Shown: positions 57,915-64,000 of the stretch, in pieces
Position numbering within the stretch: position 1 is the first letter of the stretch
Layout: each line of letters starts with the position of its first letter
Assembly: GCF_018861315.1 (NCBI RefSeq)
Contig: NZ_JAHLDL010000006.1
Location: 1 to 64,000, forward strand
Direction: 5' to 3'
DNA length: 64,000 nucleotides
Origin: Clostridium bowmanii
GTDB lineage: Bacteria; Bacillota; Clostridia; Clostridiales; Clostridiaceae
Notes under the pieces: model-generated
The model's database searches: none
Told to the model about the DNA's origin: nothing
The model's input: the letters and a program-made list of their open reading frames with translations, nothing else
Made by a program: the position numbers and the translations under genes

Positions 57915-58946
57915 CTATTTATTATTTCTTTCTATAGCGAGTTCGATAAGTTCATCAATAAGCATGCCGAAATTTTTGCCTGTGGCTTGCCACATTTTAG
58001 GATACATGCTTATTTTGGTAAATCCTGGTATAGTATTAACCTCATTTAAATAGACATCTTCAGTTTCTTTATCTACTAAAAAATCCACTCTTGCCATTCC
58101 AGCACAATCTAATATGCTATAAATTTTTATAGCTTCCTGTTTAATATCCTCTAACTTAGCTTCACTAAGAGCTGCAGGTATTAAAAGCTTCGATGCTTCA
58201 CTTTTATATTTAGCTTCATAATCATAAAATTCTTTTGCTGGTATTACTTCTCCTGGCACAGAAGCCTCTGGGTAATCATTCCCGAGTACTGCCACCTCTA
58301 TTTCCCTTGCATTTATTGCCTTTTCAACTAATATTTTTCTATCATATTTCAGTGCTTCTTCTACTCCAAGTATTAGTTCCTCCCTGTTATGAGCTTTAGT
58401 TATCCCTACAGACGAACCACTATTAGAAGGCTTGATAAATACTGCATAACCAAGTTTTTTTTCTATTTTTTCTATTAATATGTCTTTATTTTCTACATAC
58501 TCATGTGCATTAATCACCACATAATCAGCTTGCTTTATATCGAAATTTTCTAATAAGTATTTGGTATATACTTTGTCCATGCAAATAGCAGAGGACATTA
58601 CCCCTGGTCCAACACAAGGAACATTTAATAATTTACACATTCCCTGAATAGTACCATCTTCTCCAAACAGACCATGCAATACTGGAAATACTACATCTAC
58701 TTCTTTATTAAATAAAATCTTTTGACCCTGTGGAACTTTAAAAAATTGGTCCTTTTCCCATTCTCCGCTCTCTATGTTATCTACTTTACCAGTATATTCA
58801 AACCATAATCCATCCCTTGTTATTCCTATTGGGTATAAATCATATTTTGTTACATCAATATTTTTTAGCACAGATGCTGCTGATACCCTTGAAACCTCAT
58901 GTTCGGTAGACTGTCCACCAAATAATACTGCAACTTTCTTTTTCAT
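57915..58946 (-). CDS. ddl: D-alanine--D-alanine ligase
   Basis: 343 residues. Joins two D-Ala for the peptidoglycan stem. Seen: VLFGGQSTEHEVSRVSA, FPVLHGLFGEDGTIQGMCKL, VFIKPSNSGSSVGITKA and YLNEVNTIPGFTKISMYPKM. All are usual for Ddl; nothing marks it as a D-lactate or D-serine ligase. ATG at 58946 follows GGAGAGATGG. Confidence 0.95.
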   Translation of the reverse strand: MKKKVAVLFGGQSTEHEVSRVSAASVLKNIDVTKYDLYPIGITRDGLWFEYTGKVDNIESGEWEKDQFFKVPQGQKILFNKEVDVVFPVLHGLFGEDGTIQGMCKLLNVPCVGPGVMSSAICMDKVYTKYLLENFDIKQADYVVINAHEYVENKDILIEKIEKKLGYAVFIKPSNSGSSVGITKAHNREELILGVEEALKYDRKILVEKAINAREIEVAVLGNDYPEASVPGEVIPAKEFYDYEAKYKSEASKLLIPAALSEAKLEDIKQEAIKIYSILDCAGMARVDFLVDKETEDVYLNEVNTIPGFTKISMYPKMWQATGKNFGMLIDELIELAIERNNK

Positions 58947-59141
58947 TTACCATCTCTCCTTATAACTATAATAACTATTTTATGAATAATAAAAACATAT
59001 GCGAACTAAATAAATTTACTATATTATATCATTTTTATCTATTACTTTGTATTTTAATTCTATGATCTAAATTGTAGCCTTAACATCTTTAATAATAACA
59101 CCACTATAAATTATAATGGTATTTTATAATTAATTCAATAG

Positions 59142-59183
59142 AAGAGAGGATATATGTGCACTTTACGCAATATATCCTCTCTT
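59142..59183 (-). terminator. Hairpin after ypeB
   Basis: AGAGAGGATATAT and ATATATCCTCTCT pair across a loop. The minus-strand T-run is weak, so it is only a probable terminator. Confidence 0.5.
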
Positions 59184-59226
59184 AACCGACAAATCTAGTA
59201 GGTTTATCCTCTTAGTAAACATTTCC

Positions 59227-60597
59227 CTAAATAGTTAATTTACCATTAGGAGTATCTATTATTTCCATAATTCTTTGCTCATATCCAGTACTGGCATTAA
59301 TATATACTATAAAGCTTTTCTCTTTATATGAACCTAAGAATTCATAACAAAGAACTTCTTTATTAGTCTCAGTTGGTATAATAACTAAACTTATTTTACT
59401 TATTTTCAAACGTTTACCAACTTTTTCTTGGGCTTTTGCTACAGTTATTTTCGGTGTAGTTATTTCCCTTTTTTCAATATGAGACACTAAAAACTTTTCA
59501 GATTCAATTCCTATAATACTACCATCATCTAGTGCAATTTTAAGCTTTACTTGATCTGGATAAATAGCTATTTCTCCTTGATTATATACATAACTTACTA
59601 CCGCCGTATTTTCATAATTAAGATTATATGTAGGCTGCATATTTTTATATCCTAATTTTCCAATAAATACACTTCCACCTTCTATTGCCTTATTAATATC
59701 TAAAGCTTTTTTTCCTACAGGCCTACTGTCTAACAAATATACTATTTTGCCTCCATTTTTGCTTACTTCTATTACTGTTTTAGCCTCACTTTTATTTCGC
59801 CCTTTAAATGTAATATAAAAAGTATAGGAGGGTATTCTTGTTTTCCCTGAAACTGCTTTATTTTCGATACTTGTAATTTTATCTTCTCCAAATATATTTT
59901 TTACTGTTTGCATTGCATCTTTTACACTTACTTCTTTTTGAGTCATTATTTTAGGCTTTATCTCTAATATATTGTCAGAAAAAGGTCCATCATAAATTAA
60001 TGCAGGATATTGAACTATTTGTTTTTGTATGCCCTTGAATTTCTCAGTCACAAGGTCGTCCCCTACTTTTGCAAATACCCCAGTACTCTTTCTTCTAATC
60101 TCTCCCCATTTAACTTTGCCTTCATTTATATCAGAAAGAACACCATTTAATTGCTCCTGGAGCGTATAGGATTGTTTCTCTAGTTCGTCAATTAATCCAT
60201 ATTGCTTATCATTAAGATCCTTACCTTCTGAGGCAGCTATTGACAATGCATAAGAGAAATCTCCTACTTGAGTTAAAAATTCACTAGTGTCTCCAACAAC
60301 TTCTTGGTCTATTGGCAAAGAATGCAATTTGTCATTTGCAGTAGCTGAGTATCTAAAGATCTCCTCGAAAACCACTATGCTCTGCTCTCTAGACCCAACA
60401 ATAGCAGACTTTCCAAGATTTATTCTTATATTTTGTACTGAGCTAATAAGCTCATACATATTTTTACTGTACTGGCCTTGAAGATAATTTCTATAATCTA
60501 ATCTCTCCAAAAACATTAGTATAGCAAACGTAGTTGAAAACACAACAATTATAGTTACAGCACTTGTATACAATATTCTTTTCTTTATCATTTTCAT
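59227..60597 (-). CDS. ypeB: Germination protein YpeB
   Basis: About 456 residues. YpeB holds and protects the cortex-lytic enzyme SleB in spores. One N-terminal membrane segment (about 8-28), a helical middle part, and two or three PepSY-like modules in the C-terminal half (for example the stretch beginning VKDAMQTVKNIFGEDKITSI). ATG at 60597 has AGGAGG seven bases upstream, better than the ATG at 60615. sleB is not beside it; spoIIR lies just upstream instead. Confidence 0.88.
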   Translation of the reverse strand: MKMIKKRILYTSAVTIIVVFSTTFAILMFLERLDYRNYLQGQYSKNMYELISSVQNIRINLGKSAIVGSREQSIVVFEEIFRYSATANDKLHSLPIDQEVVGDTSEFLTQVGDFSYALSIAASEGKDLNDKQYGLIDELEKQSYTLQEQLNGVLSDINEGKVKWGEIRRKSTGVFAKVGDDLVTEKFKGIQKQIVQYPALIYDGPFSDNILEIKPKIMTQKEVSVKDAMQTVKNIFGEDKITSIENKAVSGKTRIPSYTFYITFKGRNKSEAKTVIEVSKNGGKIVYLLDSRPVGKKALDINKAIEGGSVFIGKLGYKNMQPTYNLNYENTAVVSYVYNQGEIAIYPDQVKLKIALDDGSIIGIESEKFLVSHIEKREITTPKITVAKAQEKVGKRLKISKISLVIIPTETNKEVLCYEFLGSYKEKSFIVYINASTGYEQRIMEIIDTPNGKLTI

Positions 60598-60643
60598 ATA
60601 TTTGCCTCCTGGCATCCTCCTAGTAGCTTTCTATATACTTTAT

Positions 60644-61273
60644 TCAACTAAATAATTCATTAAAAAATTCTACTAGTTTAAATTTAACAATTATTTTTTT
60701 GTTATTTACGGTGTTATCTACCATTTTATATTCATCTTCTGATAATACATCCTTCATTTCACTCTCAGTTTTTTCGTAGGATACATTTCCCTTTGTAATA
60801 TCTACAAAACATAGTGGTGGAAACATAACACACCACCAATTCTGGCCGGTACCATTTCCAATAACTATTCTGTAGGCTTCATATTTACCTTGAGGCAAAG
60901 TTATATTTCCATAAGTTTTAACCGGAAAATATTCCTGTGAAAGTGTTGTATCTACTATATATTTAAAACCATTTTTATTTATAATGCCTTCAGCAATTCT
61001 TTTAATATTTTTGTCTTCACTATTTATAACTTTTCTTGATTCCTCTATGCTTTTGCAATCCACAAGTTTCGGTGATACATATTTTAAAACAGAATCTCTT
61101 ACTTTTAATTTTAATCCTTGATCTATTTTATCATCACTATTAGCTATTACATGAAATCTTATAAGCTTAGCAGCGATATCACTTTGACTGGCTTTTGTAG
61201 CTACATTGCCGCTATTTAAAGCTATAGAAATTATAATAATTATGGTAATACTTGTTAATATAAATTTTTTCAT
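60644..61273 (-). CDS. spoIIR: Stage II sporulation protein R
   Basis: 209 residues. Made in the forespore and secreted to trigger SpoIIGA to process pro-sigma-E. Signal segment near residues 5-22; then the family signature RFHVIANSDDKIDQGLKLKV RD (residues about 43-64) and WWCVMFPPLCFVD near 148. 46 bases upstream of ypeB on the same strand. Confidence 0.95.
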   Translation of the reverse strand: MKKFILTSITIIIIISIALNSGNVATKASQSDIAAKLIRFHVIANSDDKIDQGLKLKVRDSVLKYVSPKLVDCKSIEESRKVINSEDKNIKRIAEGIINKNGFKYIVDTTLSQEYFPVKTYGNITLPQGKYEAYRIVIGNGTGQNWWCVMFPPLCFVDITKGNVSYEKTESEMKDVLSEDEYKMVDNTVNNKKIIVKFKLVEFFNELFS

Positions 61274-61334
61274 AATTATCCCCCTTGAATACCATGTTTT
61301 ATATTAAAATTATTACCATATTGTGTAATTTTAT

Positions 61335-62510
61335 TCACTGAACTGATCCAATTCTTCTTATTTCAGTTTTAACAGTAACCACAACTGTTGCATTTTTATA
61401 CTTCTCTATCCAATCTTTTTCTATTTTATTCCATAAAGAAGGCTTAAACTTTTCAACATGTTCGCGAATGCCAAAGGGATCTATTTCAAACTCACCTTTA
61501 GCTGTTTGCATGATTTTTTCACACTCATCACTAATTGAGAGATTAAAAGTATTTTGCAAACTTTGCAGCTCTTCTTTTCCTAGTATTTTTTTACCTACAT
61601 AATATCCATTTATCTGACCTTCAAGACCTAAATCTATATTGATCACTAACTTACCCCCTTGTTCCTCAACCTTCATTTTCCTCTCATATCCGTTAATTAT
61701 ATAATCAATAGGGTGTCCATCAATGTATATAACTTTTTTCCCAATGTTAAATTTGTCACTTAGCAATTGGATATCCATTAGTTCTATGGGAGTAAAATAA
61801 CCTTTTAATTCATAATTTTTAATTATAGCAGCACCAGTCAAAATCAATTCATTTTTTTCCTTTTCTAAAGTTATTCTAGGTAGTAACACATTCCCATTCT
61901 CACTCAAAAGAATAAGAAATTCATTTAAATTTATGCTCATAATCCTAGAATTTCTTTTACTATTAGCCATAAGTCCAGAAATATAATATCCAGCACTGTT
62001 TTCTGTCATAGGTTTAAATTTTATATATTCTTCAGCTTTACCGTCCGATACAACAATACCCATCATCCTATTTATGTTAGGATTTCGCTCTAGATAATCG
62101 ACTATCTCTTTAACAGTATCTTTATGCTCTAATAAGTTGCTACTTAATATTAATAGCTTAGCCTGCCCCATATATATGTCTCTACTACTTTTAGCCATAG
62201 CTTCTGAGGATGCATCTTCCATAGAATAAGCTTCAGTATTAATATATTTTTCCTGTGCACTTCCACTTTTTCCTGACCCTAGCATGCTCATATCCGGAAA
62301 TCCATAAGTTACATTAATTTTTTTAATTTGCCCCTCAGCAAAGGAATCTTTTGAATTAATGCTTTTTAATTCCTTTTCTTTACCAATATCTTGCCCTGGG
62401 TCAACAGCTATAGTGGATATGAAATTAAGCCTATCTATTTCTACTTTATCCCAACATCCACTAAATAAAACACAACTTAAGATAATGGGTAATACGATCT
62501 TAAATTTCAT
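61335..62510 (-). CDS. gerC: Spore germination lipoprotein, Ger(x)C family
   Basis: 391 residues. C-subunit of a nutrient germinant receptor. Signal peptide with lipobox LFSGC (VLFSGCWDKVEIDRLNFI), then the N-terminal and C-terminal domains of the family (DIYMGQAKLLILSSNLLEHK; ISDECEKIMQTAKGEFEIDP). The start overlaps the end of the gerB gene by 11 bases. A glycine/serine-rich insert (SMLGSGKSGSAQ) lies near residue 75. Confidence 0.92.
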   Translation of the reverse strand: MKFKIVLPIILSCVLFSGCWDKVEIDRLNFISTIAVDPGQDIGKEKELKSINSKDSFAEGQIKKINVTYGFPDMSMLGSGKSGSAQEKYINTEAYSMEDASSEAMAKSSRDIYMGQAKLLILSSNLLEHKDTVKEIVDYLERNPNINRMMGIVVSDGKAEEYIKFKPMTENSAGYYISGLMANSKRNSRIMSINLNEFLILLSENGNVLLPRITLEKEKNELILTGAAIIKNYELKGYFTPIELMDIQLLSDKFNIGKKVIYIDGHPIDYIINGYERKMKVEEQGGKLVINIDLGLEGQINGYYVGKKILGKEELQSLQNTFNLSISDECEKIMQTAKGEFEIDPFGIREHVEKFKPSLWNKIEKDWIEKYKNATVVVTVKTEIRRIGSVQ

Positions 62511-63627
62511 CTGTACTTTTCCACCTCCCTTTCTCTTTGCTTTTACCTTTAGCTTTACCTATGATCAGGATAAGTATAGGTAAGATTACAAAAACAAATA
62601 TAGCAGTGTATAAAACTGCGGTAGTTTTAAATTTCAAATTATAAACTTCTGCTATATTTTCTGGATATAATGCTATGGCATAAATAATAGGCATAATTAA
62701 AAGTGAAGATATTTTAATATCCTTCAACTTAAATATATTTTTTACAATCTCACTGGAAAAAAAATAAGTATTGACAAATGTAGTGAAATAAAAAAGTATC
62801 CAAAGCGCCATTACTATTCCTTCCCAGCGCTCTACAAATGTTCCTGGTATATATAAAGACCTTATCATCGAAATAGTTGGCCACAATAAAATTCTACCTT
62901 GAACTTTAGAGAACACAGCTAAAACAAGTACCGTTACAATAATATAAAAAATGGATACAAACATAATACTCTTTCTTAAAACACGGAATGCGTTTTTCTT
63001 TTTCTTAACATAGGGAAGAATAAGATATGCTATTTCAAATCCCCCAAAACAGAAAAGTGCATATCTAGAAGCACTAAAATAATCAGAGGGTTTATTATTT
63101 AACACTGGTAGTAAATTTGTAAAATCTGCATTTATTGCGATAAGTATGAACACTGCAAAAATTGAGATGAACATAATCCAGAAAGAAATTTCATTAAACT
63201 TAACTACATCACCTATTTCACCTCTAACTAAATAGTTTCCTGTTAAAATAGTTGTCATTAAAATAAATTCTGTGGGAGTCTGCCTTAATAAAAATAGTCT
63301 AATTACTTCAACAAACTCCCTCATCCCTAGAGAAACAATAAATATACTATAAATTGCAAAGATAATAGCAAATAGTCCTCCAAATAATTTTCCAAAATTA
63401 TTCTGTAATATATTTGTAAAATCCTCAAAATTATTTTTTTTCATAACCATGTATATAAGATACAGCAATAAAAAAATTACTATTCCTGAAGCTAAAGTAA
63501 CTATCCAGGCATCACTACCTACTTTATCTATGACATCCTTTGGGGATGAAAATATTCCTATACCTACAATAGCCACCACTACAGTGGTAAATAACCCAAA
63601 ATCTCCAATTATTTTTTTATCTCTCAT
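62500..63627 (-). CDS. gerB: Spore germination protein GerB family (transporter-like)
   Basis: 375 residues with ten membrane segments. B-subunit of a germinant receptor, built like amino acid permeases; it helps define the ligand. The first segment carries VVVAIVGIGIFSSPKDVIDKVG, typical of the family. ATG at 63627 follows GGAGGG at seven bases; the GTG at 63642 is less likely. Overlaps gerC by 11 bases, and follows gerA by 30 bases. Confidence 0.92.
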   Translation of the reverse strand: MRDKKIIGDFGLFTTVVVAIVGIGIFSSPKDVIDKVGSDAWIVTLASGIVIFLLLYLIYMVMKKNNFEDFTNILQNNFGKLFGGLFAIIFAIYSIFIVSLGMREFVEVIRLFLLRQTPTEFILMTTILTGNYLVRGEIGDVVKFNEISFWIMFISIFAVFILIAINADFTNLLPVLNNKPSDYFSASRYALFCFGGFEIAYLILPYVKKKKNAFRVLRKSIMFVSIFYIIVTVLVLAVFSKVQGRILLWPTISMIRSLYIPGTFVERWEGIVMALWILFYFTTFVNTYFFSSEIVKNIFKLKDIKISSLLIMPIIYAIALYPENIAEVYNLKFKTTAVLYTAIFVFVILPILILIIGKAKGKSKEKGRWKSTDEI

Positions 63628-63657
63628 AATAATTCCCTCCACAAAAAAGATGATACA

Positions 63658-64000
63658 TTATTTTTGTCTTATTTTATCCCCCGTTCTCATGTATTTAGGT
63701 CTTTCTTTTAGCTTAGATATGGGCACTCTAATATACATATCTTTAAAATCCGCAAAATTAGTATTGACCGCTGGTGCTAAATAAGGTATTCCAAAGCTTT
63801 TCATTCTAACTAGATGAATGAGAAGTATAATAAGTCCCATAACTATCCCATAAAGACCTACAATGGCTGAAGCGATGATAAGAAGAAATCGTACAAGTCT
63901 AAGCGCTGTAGTAACTTCATAATTAGGCGATATAAACGTAGTAATGGCGGTAATTGCCACAATAATTATCATAATAGGACTAACTATTCCTGCACTTACT
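63658..64000 (-). CDS. gerA: Spore germination protein GerA family, C-terminal end (cut by window end)
   Basis: About 114 C-terminal residues; the frame is open to the window edge, and the ATG at 63972 is internal. A-subunit of a germinant receptor. The membrane part with SPIMIIIVAITAITTFISPN and the tail FGIPYLAPAVNTNFADFKDM followed by RPKYMRTGDKIRQK match the end of GerA proteins. It leads the gerA-gerB-gerC operon. Confidence 0.93.
   Translation of the reverse strand, partial: VSAGIVSPIMIIIVAITAITTFISPNYEVTTALRLVRFLLIIASAIVGLYGIVMGLIILLIHLVRMKSFGIPYLAPAVNTNFADFKDMYIRVPISKLKERPKYMRTGDKIRQK

Overview
The window is low-GC DNA (about 30 percent by eye) from an anaerobic, endospore-forming, motile bacterium of the Clostridium type. 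The signs are a D-proline reductase (Stickland) cluster, many sporulation and germination genes (spoIIID, spoIIQ, spoIID, spoIIR, yyaC, ypeB, gerA/B/C), a reverse rubrerythrin, a T-box and an S-box, and the Firmicutes gene order atp operon - ywmB - murA - spoIID - spoIIQ - spoIIID - mreB/mbl. I would place it near Clostridium sensu stricto; the species cannot be fixed from the sequence alone.

Left part (1-11.4 kb): proline metabolism. On the minus strand lie prdR (sigma-54 activator), prdC (RnfC-like electron carrier) and the start of prdA (reductase proprotein). A near-perfect sigma-54 promoter and inverted repeats stand in front of prdC. Diverging from them is a T-box leader with a proline (CCC) specifier, followed by proS and an ornithine cyclodeaminase gene, so proline use and proline supply sit back to back. 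Then come a chemoreceptor with a C-terminal Cache-like domain, a TetR regulator with its own operator, and a YeiH-type transporter.

Middle part (11.4-30.3 kb, mostly minus strand): prfB with its programmed frameshift, secA, raiA (hpf) preceded by a structured RNA that fits the raiA motif, comFC with a decayed comFA-like gene, recD2, metK behind an S-box, a five-gene tRNA array with a duplicated Thr-Tyr pair, yyaC (+), mbl, spoIIID, spoIIQ, spoIID, murA, ywmB.

Around 30.5-51.3 kb: the complete atpIBEFHAGDC operon, with a 26-bp tandem repeat between atpG and atpD; wecB, tagO and comEB for cell wall and nucleotide supply; a ferredoxin-like gene divergent from a cysteine-rich Crp/Fnr regulator; a reverse rubrerythrin with a PerR-like promoter; upp, rpiB, a decayed low-molecular-weight phosphatase gene, tsaC, a ZIP transporter, prfA, prmC, a DUF1385 gene and tdk.

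Right part (51.4-64 kb): rpmE (+), rho with an unusual approximately 310-bp leader element, pyrG, a DUF1934 gene, a PP-loop gene, ddl, then ypeB, spoIIR and a gerABC-type germinant receptor operon cut by the window end.

The least explained items are a dispersed intergenic repeat of about 44 bp that carries a palindrome and a ready-made ribosome binding site in front of several genes, the structured element in the rho leader, and a consensus promoter on the plus strand between pyrG and the DUF1934 gene that ends at a strong hairpin and has no gene in between.
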